DNA of 33,160 nucleotides from Alphaproteobacteria bacterium (GCA_030430715.1 JAUIJZ010000026.1:1-33160), one strand, 5' to 3'. Counted from the stretch's first letter, positions 8,384 through 17,227 are shown. A program made the numbers and translations. The notes: generated by a model not told the origin, from the sequence alone.

Positions 8384-9397
8384 GTGTCCGGCGTGATAGA
8401 GCCTTACAAAAGTGTAGCGGTATTGGGCGCTGGCGCGTGGGGCACGGCCCTCGCCCAGGTCGCGGCCATGGCGGATCGGAATGTGGTGCTTTGGGCGCTG
8501 GAGCCTGAGGTGGCCGCAGGCGTGAATGGGACGCACGAAAATCCGCTCTATCTGCCGGATATCAAGCTCGACCGCCGGCTGCGCGCGACCAATGCGATTG
8601 AAGAGGCGGCGCAGGCCGACCTGATCCTGGCCGCGCCGCCGGCTCAGCATATGCGCTCCGTGCTGCGGTCTTTGAAGCCGCACGTGAAGGCGGGCGCGCC
8701 GCTCGTGTTGTGCTCGAAGGGTGTGGAGCGCGGTTCGCTGGCGCTGATGACCGACGTTTTGGCGGAAGAGCTCCCCAGCTTGGCGCCCGCCGTGCTGTCG
8801 GGCCCTGGGTTTGCCAAGGATGTGGCGCGCGGTTTGCCGACCGCGACAACAATCGCTTCGCCAGATGAGGCGCTCTTGCAGCGCATTGTCGAAACCATAG
8901 GCCTGCCGACATTCCGTCCATACTTCGCGGACGATCTGATCGGCGCCGAGATCGGCGGCGCCATCAAAAATGTCATCGCTATTGCTTGCGGCATCGCCGA
9001 GGGGCGCAAGCTCGGCGACGGCGCGCGCGCGGCGCTGATCACGCGCGGCTTTGCGGAGATGATGCGCCTGGGCGCGGCGCTGGGCGCCAAGCCGGAAACG
9101 ATCTCCGGCCTGTGCGGGCTTGGCGATCTTGTACTGACCTGCGCCTCGCTGACCTCGCGCAATACGTCGTTGGGCGCGGCGCTGGGCGCTGGGCGCAAGC
9201 TCTCCGAAATCATGGGCGAGCGCCGCACGGTCGCCGAAGGAGCCGAGAGCGCGCCGGCCGTCATGGCGCTGGCGGAACGGCACGAGGTCGAAATGCCGAT
9301 TTGCGCCGCGGTGGACGACATCATTGCTGGGCGTACCAGTGTCGACGAGGCTATCGCCGCGCTGCTTTCGCGTCCGTTCAAAGCTGAAAACGAATGA
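8384..9397 (+). CDS. gpsA: Glycerol-3-phosphate dehydrogenase [NAD(P)+]
   Basis: Reduces dihydroxyacetone phosphate to sn-glycerol-3-phosphate for phospholipid synthesis. The 337-residue product has [14 protein letters not shown] (11-24, GxGxxG), SKG with K112, and [26 protein letters not shown] contains catalytic K195, and [12 protein letters not shown] and SRNTSLG follow. The GTG start at 8384 follows a GGGAGAGA ribosome site; an ATG start is not available close by. The last four bases overlap the ATG of the Rieske gene, so the two are probably translated together. Confidence 0.95.
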   Translation: MSGVIEPYKSVAVLGAGAWGTALAQVAAMADRNVVLWALEPEVAAGVNGTHENPLYLPDIKLDRRLRATNAIEEAAQADLILAAPPAQHMRSVLRSLKPHVKAGAPLVLCSKGVERGSLALMTDVLAEELPSLAPAVLSGPGFAKDVARGLPTATTIASPDEALLQRIVETIGLPTFRPYFADDLIGAEIGGAIKNVIAIACGIAEGRKLGDGARAALITRGFAEMMRLGAALGAKPETISGLCGLGDLVLTCASLTSRNTSLGAALGAGRKLSEIMGERRTVAEGAESAPAVMALAERHEVEMPICAAVDDIIAGRTSVDEAIAALLSRPFKAENE

Positions 9398-9726
9398 GCG
9401 AACTCGCGCCGGGCCTGGTGTTGGCGCGGCGCGATGCGCTGGAAGATCCGTGTGCGATCCTGGTCGAAATCGGCGAGGCGTCGATTGTTGTGACGCGCCG
9501 CGGTGATGCTATCGCCGCTTTCCGCAATCGGTGTCCGCACGCCGGCTATCCAATGGAACGGCCGGATGGGCGCATGGTCGTACAAGAAGGGCGCTTCATC
9601 GTGTGCACAGCGCACGGCGCAAGCTTCCGTCTTGAAGACGGCGCTTGCGCCGGTGGGCCGTGTAGCGGCGCTGGGCTCGAGCGCGTCGCGATAGAGCTCC
9701 GCGACGGCGCTGTTTGCGTCGCGTGA
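9394..9726 (+). CDS. Small Rieske [2Fe-2S] ferredoxin-type protein
   Basis: A 110-residue soluble single-domain Rieske protein. The cluster ligands are C47 and H49 (CPHAG) and C71 and H74 (CTAHG), with a 21-residue gap, slightly longer than in dioxygenase ferredoxins. It is probably an electron carrier or a redox sensor. Its ATG overlaps the gpsA stop (ATGA), so it is translationally coupled to gpsA, although no oxygenase gene is nearby. It ends 7 bases before the convergent DUF2167-like gene. Confidence 0.88.
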   Translation: MSELAPGLVLARRDALEDPCAILVEIGEASIVVTRRGDAIAAFRNRCPHAGYPMERPDGRMVVQEGRFIVCTAHGASFRLEDGACAGGPCSGAGLERVAIELRDGAVCVA

Positions 9727-9733
9727 GCGCTTG

Positions 9734-10675
9734 TTACGCTTCTTCTTCGTCGCGATTGCGGCCGCGCATCATCATGTAACCGCCAATGGCGAGTACGACG
9801 ACGCCAAGCGCAATCCACGGAAACCAGCCCGACAGACCGCCGAACGCGGTTTGCCCTGCTTCGACCGGCTCGGATGCGGGTTGCGCTTGCGCCGGCGTTG
9901 GCACGCCCGTCACCAAGCCCGGCACCGAATAGGCGGAGACCTGATCGGACGCGGGCTGAAAGTCGGCGTGTGCGCTTCCGGCGGGAAAGCTCAGCATGCC
10001 GCGGAGCGTTTCGGCGGCGGCTTCGATCTCCGGCATTTGGTCGGCGCTGCCGATCGAGGTCAGCGTGGCGACGCCGCGGCGGCCGAGCGATTTTTGCTCA
10101 TAGCGTAAATCCGGCCCTGAAGAGCCGGGCGCGGCTGAGCGTTCAGCCCAAACCAGATTGGGCGCGGCGTCGTCGAAAGCCGGCTGCGCGATGAAGCCTT
10201 CGAAGGCGCGGCCCTGATCGCCGCGCGCGGCGCGGACATCGGCTTCAAAGCTCGTTTCGCTCAAACCCGAAGCGGTTTCAGGCTGTACATAGCCGATGGC
10301 GTCATAGCTCACGACTGTGGCCCATGTGCCGGCCGTATTGATGTCATCGCCATCGCGCGCGAGCAGACCCAATACGGCGCCTTGCGGCGCGGCCGCATTA
10401 TTGCGCTGCATGTAGGCGTGCGCTTCTTCGGCGGAATAGAAGCGCCAGCCTTCGGGCACGTTGAGCGTGACATCGTCGAGCGTGATCTGACCGGTGCGTC
10501 CTTCAACGGCGGTTGGTTCCGCCGCTGGCGCAGGTTCTGTCGCGGCGGGCGGCTGCGGCGTGGCGATTGGCGGCGCGGCAACGTCCGGTCCAGCATCGCC
10601 GGGGCCATCGGCGAAAGTCGGTGCGGCGATCAACAACGCCAGCGCGGCCACGAGTGCTTGCGTGATTCTACGCAT
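9734..10675 (-). CDS. DUF2167-like membrane-anchored exported protein
   Basis: A 313-residue protein with a signal peptide (1-22, cut near TFADG), a proline/alanine-rich linker (about 23-58), a globular domain (60-235) and a C-terminal anchor helix (about 284-303) followed by a charged tail RGRNRDEEEA. The segments GQITLDDVTLNVPEGWRFY, VLGLLARDGD, DAIGYVQPE, LVWAERS and SLGRRGVATL follow the pattern of DUF2167. Members are predicted membrane-anchored and of unknown function. Alone in its transcription unit, 50-odd bases from the pyrF stop. Confidence 0.75.
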   Translation of the reverse strand: MRRITQALVAALALLIAAPTFADGPGDAGPDVAAPPIATPQPPAATEPAPAAEPTAVEGRTGQITLDDVTLNVPEGWRFYSAEEAHAYMQRNNAAAPQGAVLGLLARDGDDINTAGTWATVVSYDAIGYVQPETASGLSETSFEADVRAARGDQGRAFEGFIAQPAFDDAAPNLVWAERSAAPGSSGPDLRYEQKSLGRRGVATLTSIGSADQMPEIEAAAETLRGMLSFPAGSAHADFQPASDQVSAYSVPGLVTGVPTPAQAQPASEPVEAGQTAFGGLSGWFPWIALGVVVLAIGGYMMMRGRNRDEEEA

Positions 10676-10729
10676 GGATCCCTCCGTGATTCGAGTGAGG
10701 CTTATCGCAATGCGCGCGGCTTGTCGCGT

Positions 10730-11626
10730 TTAAGGCGCGCAAGCTGTGCGAAGTTCCGCCGCAGCGGCGCTCATGGCCTCGCCAATTGCAGCGCGCCATT
10801 CGTTCATCGACTTCGCGTTTTGCGCAGCTTGCGGATAAGTCACGCTGCGTGACGCATTGACGACACCGCCTTCGCGCCCGCGCGGGCCTGGTACAAAACC
10901 CGCCACCGCATCCGCCGCGCTTGCGCCTTGTGCGCCGTAACCGGGAACCAGGAACAGCGCATGCGGCATCGCTTCGCGCAATGTGCGGGCTTCTTCTGGA
11001 TAAGTGGCGCCAGCCACCGCCATTAAGCCAGACCAGCCGCTTGCGCCCCTCAATTGCGAGACTTCCGGCGCCAGCATTTGCGCGACGCGCTGCCAGACTG
11101 GCGCGCCGCCCACTTGCAAATCCTGAAAATCGCCCGCGCCCGGATTGGAGGTGCGCACGAGCACCGCCACGCCTTTTTGTTTTTGCGCGGCGAGGGCGAC
11201 GAAAGGCGCCAGCGTATCCTTGCCCATGTAAGGATTGACCGTGACGCAATCGGCGTCGAAGCCGGGCTTTTCACCGAGCGTCGCGCGCGCATAGCCTTCC
11301 GCGGTCGTGCCGATGTCGCCGCGCTTGGCGTCAAGAATGACGAGCATGCCGCTTGAGCGTGCGTATTCGGTCAGCATGCGCGCGGTCGCGTAGCCCATTT
11401 CGCCGAATTGCTCGAACAGGCCGAGCTGCGGCTTCAATACGCCGGCATGTTTGGCGGCCACTTCGATCACGCTTGATCCGAACTTTAGCAAAGTTGCGGC
11501 GGCGTCTTGGCGCAAATCTCCGAACAGCGCCGGGATTTTATCCGCGAACGGATCGAGGCCGACGCAGAGCGGCGCATCGTGCTTGCGCACGGTTTCGATC
11601 AGGCGGTCGGCGAACGCATTGCTCAT
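10730..11626 (-). CDS. pyrF: Orotidine-5'-phosphate decarboxylase (type 2)
   Basis: Last step of UMP synthesis, OMP to UMP plus CO2. The 298-residue length and the motifs CVGLDPFADKIP (21-32), KPQLGLFEQFG (65-75) and LDAKRGDIGTTAEGYA (98-113, with the catalytic D99/K101/D104 array) identify the longer type 2 PyrF. TVNPYMGKDTLAPF and LVPGYGAQG also fit. The start at 11626 puts MSNAFADRL just before the domain and overlaps the protease stop by 4 bases; the open frame continues upstream but shadows the protease gene. Third gene of a DUF350-protease-pyrF operon. Confidence 0.94.
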   Translation of the reverse strand: MSNAFADRLIETVRKHDAPLCVGLDPFADKIPALFGDLRQDAAATLLKFGSSVIEVAAKHAGVLKPQLGLFEQFGEMGYATARMLTEYARSSGMLVILDAKRGDIGTTAEGYARATLGEKPGFDADCVTVNPYMGKDTLAPFVALAAQKQKGVAVLVRTSNPGAGDFQDLQVGGAPVWQRVAQMLAPEVSQLRGASGWSGLMAVAGATYPEEARTLREAMPHALFLVPGYGAQGASAADAVAGFVPGPRGREGGVVNASRSVTYPQAAQNAKSMNEWRAAIGEAMSAAAAELRTACAP

Positions 11627-12474
11627 GGCGCGTCTTCTTCTGGGCCGACGCACACCACCTGGGCCACTGCTAGCGCGCGGCGCAGATCGTCCGATTGCTG
11701 GCCATAATCTTCCGGTGTCATGCGCGGGGTCGGCGTGCCTTCGGCGAGCACTTGTTCGACGCGCAACAAGCGCTGAATGGAAGAGGGCGCCGCTGTGTAG
11801 ATGCGGCCGCGCCGCGCCGATTCCGCGACAGTCACGCCGATTACGCGTCCCTGCGCCGATAAGGCCGGGCCGCCGCTGATGCCGGCGAGCGAACCGTTCA
11901 GGCCCATCGTGCGGCCGAGCACGGCCCAAGCCAGCACCGGCTCTTCGGTTTGATAGCGTCCGCGCGCGACAAGCGTTTCCCGGCCGATCAGCCGCGAATA
12001 CGCCTCGCCGGGTTGCCCTTGTGGGAAGCCCACATGATACGCGCGCTGATTGACCTGGAATTGCAGCTCCGATGTGTCGAGCGCGAGCGCTTCAGGCGCG
12101 CCGTTGGTGCGCAGCAAAGCGAGATCGGCGAACAGCGCGACTTTCACCTCGCGCACGCGCGTCGCCGCGCCATTGGCCACCAGCAGACCGACCGCATTGC
12201 AATTGTCGACGACGTGGCGCGCGGTGAGCCACCAGCCTTCCTCGGAAATGGCGAACGCGCTGCCGAGCCCGGAAGCGGCGGGGCCGACTTCGACCAAAAC
12301 TTCCGGATCATATTCCGAAGGCGGCGGCAGAAAGGCGCCCGCGCCTTGATCGACAATGTCCGGTATGGCGGGCGGCGCGTCGGCGCGTTCGCGTTCATCG
12401 ACGCGAAACAGCACGAACACCACCGCCGCGATGACAATGATATAGAGCAGCCAGTCCGGTATCAGACGCAGCAC
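11623..12474 (-). CDS. Membrane-anchored trypsin-like serine protease
   Basis: A 283-residue protein with one N-terminal helix (about 8-23), a short linker, and a chymotrypsin-fold domain. A plausible complete catalytic triad is present: H87 in LTARHVVDNC, D117 in FADLALL, and S200 in GISGGPAL (usual motif GNSGGP). No PDZ domain follows. The domain should face the periplasm. GTG at 12474 starts the gene one base after the DUF350 stop, and its own stop overlaps the pyrF ATG, so all three are likely co-translated. Whether it cleaves a specific partner is unknown. Confidence 0.85.
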   Translation of the reverse strand: MLRLIPDWLLYIIVIAAVVFVLFRVDERERADAPPAIPDIVDQGAGAFLPPPSEYDPEVLVEVGPAASGLGSAFAISEEGWWLTARHVVDNCNAVGLLVANGAATRVREVKVALFADLALLRTNGAPEALALDTSELQFQVNQRAYHVGFPQGQPGEAYSRLIGRETLVARGRYQTEEPVLAWAVLGRTMGLNGSLAGISGGPALSAQGRVIGVTVAESARRGRIYTAAPSSIQRLLRVEQVLAEGTPTPRMTPEDYGQQSDDLRRALAVAQVVCVGPEEDAP

Positions 12475-12475
12475 G

Positions 12476-12922
12476 CTAGCCGCCCCGATAGATCGCGACG
12501 TTCGGGTCCGCCAATGCGCCCGATATAATCAGAGCCAGGCCGATTTTGACGCTCATCAGAAACACAGCCGCCGCGACATCGCCCTCGGCGATGCGGCGCG
12601 GCAATCCGCGCAGGAAAATATCCGCGAAACGAAAGGCCAGGATCTGCAAAAGCAGGGTGATGACGCCCCATATGAGGAGATCGAACAGACCCAGCGCGTA
12701 GGCGAGGCAGGAGCCTAGAGGAATGGCAAGCCCCACCACGACGCCGGCAAATGCAAGCGCAGCCGAAGGATTGCCCGCGCGAATGAGCGCAAGCTCCTTG
12801 TGCGGCGTCATCAAGGTGTAAATGGTCAGTGAGGCGACGAAGAGAGCGAGAGCCACCGCCAGCTGAATGATGAAATTGGGGAAACCCGCAACGAAAGCAT
12901 TCAAGGGCGTGGAAAAGTCCAT
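12476..12922 (-). CDS. DUF350 family membrane protein
   Basis: A 148-residue protein with four predicted membrane helices (about 14-35, 47-70, 75-98, 117-140). The first repeat carries FIIQLAVALALFVASLTIYTLMTPHKE and GNPSAALAFAGVVVGLAIPLGS; this duplicated two-helix unit is typical of DUF350/YjfL-type proteins. The family has no established biochemical role. I start at ATG 12922, with GAGGGA upstream, rather than the long upstream extension that only shadows bdhA. First gene of the protease-pyrF operon and divergent from bdhA. Confidence 0.82.
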   Translation of the reverse strand: MDFSTPLNAFVAGFPNFIIQLAVALALFVASLTIYTLMTPHKELALIRAGNPSAALAFAGVVVGLAIPLGSCLAYALGLFDLLIWGVITLLLQILAFRFADIFLRGLPRRIAEGDVAAAVFLMSVKIGLALIISGALADPNVAIYRGG

Positions 12923-13015
12923 GGCCGTTCCCTCTGTCGCCGCTGCGCGGCCCTCATGGGCGTTTGCGCTAGCGGTTCCCGGGCGGAGGCGCAAGACAAG
13001 TAGGAGATAGAGGGC

Positions 13016-13798
13016 ATGAGCGAACGCAGAGCGGCGCTGGTTACGGGCTCGACAAGCGGTATCGGCCTTGGTGTGGCGACGGCCTTGGCGAAGGCTGGCA
13101 TGGATGTGACGCTGAACGGCCTTGGCGACGCTGCCGAGATTGAGCGCATCCGCGCCGGGCTTGAGCAGGAAGCCGGCGTGACCGTGCGTTATGACGGCGC
13201 CAATCTCATGCAGGCGGATGCCTGCGCCGGATTGATCGAGGCCGCGATCGGCGCGTTCGGCAGGCTTGATGTCCTGGTCAACAATGCCGGCATCCAGCAC
13301 GTTGCGCCGATCGAGGATTTTCCGGTTGAGAAATGGAATGCGATCCTGGCGCTCAACCTCTCGTCGTCCTTCCACACTATTCGCGCGGCGATGGGGCACA
13401 TGAAGGAGCGCAAGTTTGGGCGCATCATCAATGTCGCTTCCGCGCATGCGCACGTCGCGTCGCCGTTCAAGTCGGCCTATGTCGCGGCCAAGCATGGACT
13501 CTATGGGCTCACCAAGACGGTGGCGCTCGAGGGTGCGCAATTCAACGTGCGCTGCAATGCGATTTGTCCTGGTTATGTGCACACGCCGCTGGTTGAGAAC
13601 CAAATTCCCGACACCATGAAAGCGCGCGGCATGAGCCGTGATCAGGTGATTCAGGACGTGCTGCTGGCGGCGCAACCCACGAAAGAATTCGTCAAAGTAG
13701 AAGACATCGCCGGATTGGCGCTGTTCCTTACCACGCCCGCCGCGAACCAGATTAATGGCGCGGCGCTCAATATCGATGGCGGCTGGACAGCGCAGTAA
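13016..13798 (+). CDS. bdhA: D-3-hydroxybutyrate dehydrogenase
   Basis: Classical short-chain dehydrogenase of 260 residues interconverting D-3-hydroxybutyrate and acetoacetate, the entry to polyhydroxybutyrate and ketone use. Seen: GSTSGIGLG (11-19), NNAGIQHVAP (89-98), and the S142/Y155/K159 catalytic set in INVASAHAH and SAYVAAKHG. CNAICPGYVHTPLV and LAAQPTKEFV are substrate-loop signatures of BdhA, and the same S142/Y155/K159 numbering is known from the Pseudomonas enzyme. AGGAG precedes ATG 13016 by about 10 bases. It converges on the polymerase gene. Confidence 0.92.
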   Translation: MSERRAALVTGSTSGIGLGVATALAKAGMDVTLNGLGDAAEIERIRAGLEQEAGVTVRYDGANLMQADACAGLIEAAIGAFGRLDVLVNNAGIQHVAPIEDFPVEKWNAILALNLSSSFHTIRAAMGHMKERKFGRIINVASAHAHVASPFKSAYVAAKHGLYGLTKTVALEGAQFNVRCNAICPGYVHTPLVENQIPDTMKARGMSRDQVIQDVLLAAQPTKEFVKVEDIAGLALFLTTPAANQINGAALNIDGGWTAQ

Positions 13799-13807
13799 AC
13801 GCAGGAC

Positions 13808-15028
13808 TTAAAAGTCTTCCGGTTCTGGAATACGGCCAAAGGCGATCTTTGCTCCGGCATAGCCTCCGGGCGGCTGCACTTGCGGGCCGACGGAAACGAC
13901 GGCGCGTCCGTAGCGCTTATTGATGCCGTCGAGCATGGTTGAAATCGCCAGCCAGCGCGCGCGCGTTGTCGCCTCATCGTCGGTTTCGAACAAATCCCGC
14001 ATGCCGCTGTCCGCGGGCGAAAGATCATGCAGCGTCACCGATATGGAAAGTGCTGAACGCGGCCATGATCGCGGCCAAGCCCGGTCGAGGCAGGTCAGGA
14101 AGGCATGGTCGTCGCGTGCGGGTTGAATGTGAATCGTGGCGAAATGATCTTCGCCGGTCTTGGTGCGCACGCCGAGACTAAACGCGCTGGCATTGTTGCC
14201 TTCCCGGCGCATGCGCCGCGCGGCCTTGACGACAAGCAAGCGCGCACAAGCGCGCGCGCGTTCGCTGCCGCGCCAATTATAAGCCAGGACGCGGCTATGG
14301 CCGTACATGCCTCTTCGTGTCGGCGGCCGCTCAACGGCGTATCCGTGCAATTGCGCCCAAAACCGCTCGCCCTCTACGCTGCCCCAAATGGCGCGCGCGT
14401 GCTTGGGCGCCAGAGCCCAGAGCTGATCGACGGTGAGAATGCCAGATTGCGTCAGGCGTTGTTCAATGCCCGCAGCGATGCCGGGAATGTCGCGCAGGGC
14501 CAATCCGAGTAGCGGGCCCGGCAAATCGTCCGGCGGGAAAAACACAAGACCATCCGGCTTGTTCATCTCAGCGGCGGTCTTGGCGAGCAATTCATTGGAA
14601 GCGGCGCCAATTGAACACGTAAGGCAGGCGCCGAATTCGCGCGCGATCTCGGCTTTGATGGCGAGGGCGCGTGTCTGAATTTCCTCGACAGGCCAGCCTG
14701 AGACGTCGGCGACGACTTCATCGATCGAGCGGACGGCGAGAATGGGCACGCTACGATCAATCAATGTCACGAGACGCCGGTTGATATTGGCATAGATATC
14801 CGGACGCGCTGTCACGATGACGATGTCCGGAGCGAGGCGGCGCGCTTCTTTCACGGAGACGATGCCGCGAATACCCAACGCCTTGGCTTCGCGGCTTGCG
14901 GCGATCAGGCTGGTGTGTTCGGATTCCAAAGGAACCACGCCAACAGGGCGTCCGCGCAGGGACGGCCGCTGGCTCTGTTCGACGCTGGCGAAAAAGCCGT
15001 CAAAATCGACATAAAGGCGCTCGATCAT
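13808..15028 (-). CDS. Y-family translesion DNA polymerase (DinB-like)
   Basis: Low-fidelity lesion-bypass polymerase. Starting at MIERLYVDFDGFFASVE (ATG 15028) puts catalytic D8, D103 and E104 (RSIDE) and the steric-gate F13 at exactly the DinB positions. This is why I prefer it to the ATGs at 15043 and 15052. Palm, fingers and thumb follow, with a helix-hairpin-helix in LRDIPGIAAGIEQRL (about 173-187) and a little-finger region (about 230-345). The C-terminus (about 380-406) does not show an obvious canonical beta-clamp motif. Catalytic acids are intact, so this is not an inactive ImuB type. Its start is 33 bases from the patatin ATG at 15061 (about 100 from the preferred one), divergent. 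Confidence 0.85.
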   Translation of the reverse strand: MIERLYVDFDGFFASVEQSQRPSLRGRPVGVVPLESEHTSLIAASREAKALGIRGIVSVKEARRLAPDIVIVTARPDIYANINRRLVTLIDRSVPILAVRSIDEVVADVSGWPVEEIQTRALAIKAEIAREFGACLTCSIGAASNELLAKTAAEMNKPDGLVFFPPDDLPGPLLGLALRDIPGIAAGIEQRLTQSGILTVDQLWALAPKHARAIWGSVEGERFWAQLHGYAVERPPTRRGMYGHSRVLAYNWRGSERARACARLLVVKAARRMRREGNNASAFSLGVRTKTGEDHFATIHIQPARDDHAFLTCLDRAWPRSWPRSALSISVTLHDLSPADSGMRDLFETDDEATTRARWLAISTMLDGINKRYGRAVVSVGPQVQPPGGYAGAKIAFGRIPEPEDF

Positions 15029-15129
15029 GGTTGGCTTGCGCATGACGCCCATTAGAACAAATGGAGAACTTGCGCAAGCGGAGGCGACAGGCGGCGCCCA
15101 ATGATGAGAAGTTCCGGGCAGAGGTGCTC

Positions 15130-16194
15130 ATGGTGATGAAACGCAAACCGGTCTCGCTCGCGCTGCAGGGCGGAGGCGCGTTCGGCGCGTATACCTGGGG
15201 AGCGCTGGACCGCATTCTGGAGGACGAGCGGATTGAGGTCGCGGCCGTTTCCGGATCGTCGGCGGGGGCGATGTGCGCGGTCGTGTTGGCGGATGGGTTT
15301 CATCAAGGCGGCGCGGAAGGCGCACGCGCCAAGCTGCGCCAGTTCTGGGAGGGCGTGGCGCGTGCCGGACATGCCAACCCCTATCGGCGCACGCCGATGA
15401 TGGCGTTCTTGAACGCCTTTACCCCGAACTGGGCCCAGGAAAATTACATGGCGCTCTGGGCGGATCTGGCGAGCCGTCTGGCCAGCCCTTACGATTTCAA
15501 CCCGCTCAATATCAATCCGCTGCGCGAGGTTCTGGAAGAACTCGTCGATTTCAAATGTGTGCGCGCGTGCAAAGACATTCAGCTTTTTATCGGCGCGACC
15601 AATGTCGAGACGGGGCGCATCCGCATTTTCAACACGCATGAGCTGACAGCGGATCATGTGATGGCTTCGGCTTGCCTGCCGCAAATTTTCAAGGCGGTTG
15701 AGATTGACGGCGTGCCGTATTGGGATGGCGGCTACACAGGAAATCCGGCGCTGTTTCCGCTGTTCACGGTGGAACGCACGCGCGACATCGTGATCGTGCA
15801 GATCAATCCGCTTGAGCGTTCGGGCGCGCCGCGTACTGCTCCGGACATCACCGCGCGTGTCAATGAGATCAATTTCAACGCCAGCCTGTTGGCCGAATTG
15901 CGCGCGATCGAATTCGTCGGACGTTTAGTCGATGAGGAGCGTCTGCCGCACGAGCGCTACCGGAAAATGCTGGTGCACAATGTCAGCGAAGGCGCCGCGC
16001 TTTCGCCGCTTGGGCTGGGCGCCGATTTGAACACGGACCTTTCTTTTTTCGAGACCCTGTTTGCAGTGGGGCGTAAGGCGGCGGACGATTGGTTCGCCAA
16101 TCATGCCGACGCGCTGGGGCATCATTCGACGGTTGATCTTGGCGCTATGTTCCGCGCCGCGCCGGCGCCGGATGAGTCCCAGCCGCTGCGCTAA
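15130..16194 (+). CDS. Patatin-like phospholipase
   Basis: Serine acyl hydrolase with the patatin Ser-Asp dyad. Motifs are LQGGGAFGAYTWGAL (oxyanion loop), VSGSSAGAM (nucleophile in GSSAG) and YWDGGYTGNPAL (catalytic Asp). It should act on membrane or storage lipids in the cytosol. The frame is open from 15061, but the ATG at 15130 follows GAGGTG and directly precedes the domain (MVMKRKPVSLALQGGG); the upstream 23 residues are a basic, low-complexity extension. Product is 354 residues. The C-terminal third carries conserved LLAELRAIEFVGRL. Divergent from the polymerase and just upstream of the FliL-like gene. Confidence 0.87.
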   Translation: MVMKRKPVSLALQGGGAFGAYTWGALDRILEDERIEVAAVSGSSAGAMCAVVLADGFHQGGAEGARAKLRQFWEGVARAGHANPYRRTPMMAFLNAFTPNWAQENYMALWADLASRLASPYDFNPLNINPLREVLEELVDFKCVRACKDIQLFIGATNVETGRIRIFNTHELTADHVMASACLPQIFKAVEIDGVPYWDGGYTGNPALFPLFTVERTRDIVIVQINPLERSGAPRTAPDITARVNEINFNASLLAELRAIEFVGRLVDEERLPHERYRKMLVHNVSEGAALSPLGLGADLNTDLSFFETLFAVGRKAADDWFANHADALGHHSTVDLGAMFRAAPAPDESQPLR

Positions 16195-16228
16195 CCATTC
16201 CTCAACCACAACAAAGCATTTTCGCCGT

Positions 16229-16675
16229 ATGCGGCGTATGCTTGCCCTTGCTTTGTGCGCGGCGTTGGCTGCGAGCCCCGCGGCGGCGGCCGGCGGCAGC
16301 TCTTCGTCGTCGTCCAGTCAAGCGCCCGCCACGCGTCAGGAACGTCTTACATCGGCTGAAACCTATGTGCCGATGCCGACGCTGTCGGCCGGGGTGCTGC
16401 AGCGTCACGCGACGCGCGGCACGCTGGTGGTGGATATGGGGCTGGATATTCCCGACGCCGATTTGCGCCGCCGCGTGCAGCTCAATGGGCCGCGTTTACG
16501 CGACGCTCTGCGGACGGCGCTGGCCACCTACGCTTCAACTTATTACCGGGACCGCACCGCGCCGGAACCGCCGACCCTGACCCGGCTGATGCAACAGGCG
16601 GTGGATCGCACCATGGGCGCCGATGGCGCGCGCGTGTTGCTCGTCAACATCATCTATCAGCGCCGCCAAGCCTAA
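16229..16675 (+). CDS. Secreted FliL-like small protein
   Basis: A 148-residue protein with signal peptide MRRMLALALCAALAASPAAA, a serine run (SSSSSSS, about 25-31) and a compact domain. The pattern GTLVVDMGLDIPDA, then LNGPRLRDALRTALATY, then LTRLMQQAVDRTMG and RVLLVNIIYQ resembles the FliL fold of flagellar-motor proteins, though no flagellar gene is nearby. That resemblance is mine from pattern alone. I use the ATG at 16229; an ATG at 16238 also precedes the signal. Its stop abuts the stop of the convergent lipoprotein gene (16675/16676). Confidence 0.68.
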   Translation: MRRMLALALCAALAASPAAAAGGSSSSSSSQAPATRQERLTSAETYVPMPTLSAGVLQRHATRGTLVVDMGLDIPDADLRRRVQLNGPRLRDALRTALATYASTYYRDRTAPEPPTLTRLMQQAVDRTMGADGARVLLVNIIYQRRQA

Positions 16676-17200
16676 TCAGCTGCCGCGGCAGGCGATGGGC
16701 AATAGCACCCCGGTTGCGCTGCCGCGCACGGGATCGCGCCAGATCGGGTGCGGCTCATCGCGCGCGATCACGGTTTCTCCTGAGCCCATGATTTGCCGTT
16801 CGACCACGATGAACTCGCCCGTCTCGCAGCGGAAGCGATAATGCAGCCGCTCCAATTCGAAGCGGATCATCGTCTCTGTGGTTTCGTCCTCGATCTCGTA
16901 CAATTGCGAACGGCCATGGCGGACTTGCACCCAGATGTCGGCAGTGCCGTCCTCGTTGCGCGTGATGGTACGTTGATTGAAGTGCACTTCGCCGCGCGGA
17001 CAATCTCCGCCGGGCGCGCAATCGCGTTGACGCGCCACCAACAGCCAATCGGGCATATTCTGCGTCGTCGCCAGAACGACTGGGCCCTTGCTGGCGACAG
17101 AGCTTTGACCGTCGGCTGACGGCGCAGGGTCTCCGCAGGCGGCCAAGGCGAGAAGGGTGGCGGCGAGGCCGCTGAAGAAAATAGCTTTCATACTTGTCAT
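16676..17200 (-). CDS. Lipoprotein, surface-adhesin-E-like
   Basis: A 174-residue protein with a lipoprotein signal (lipobox LALAAC, Cys22) and a linker rich in Ser/Pro. In the mature domain, WVQVRHGRSQLYEI, RFRCETGEFIVVE and a final LLPIACRGS match the general layout of surface-adhesin-E-like (CpaE-type) lipoproteins. That match is pattern-level only. The ATG at 17200 has a GGA site upstream; ATG 17191 (MKAIFFS) is an alternative. Probably anchored in the inner or outer membrane. No operon partner. Confidence 0.65.
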   Translation of the reverse strand: MTSMKAIFFSGLAATLLALAACGDPAPSADGQSSVASKGPVVLATTQNMPDWLLVARQRDCAPGGDCPRGEVHFNQRTITRNEDGTADIWVQVRHGRSQLYEIEDETTETMIRFELERLHYRFRCETGEFIVVERQIMGSGETVIARDEPHPIWRDPVRGSATGVLLPIACRGS

Positions 17201-17227
17201 CTTGGTTCCGCCGCGCTTGAGGGCAAG

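Noticed and set aside
11627-11929. Upstream extension of pyrF
   Set aside because: It shadows the protease gene in another frame and reads as Arg/His-rich noise; ATG 11626 fits PyrF length and overlaps the protease stop.
12923-13675. Upstream extension of the DUF350 frame
   Set aside because: Antisense to bdhA and low-complexity; the ATG at 12922 has a ribosome site and the right length.
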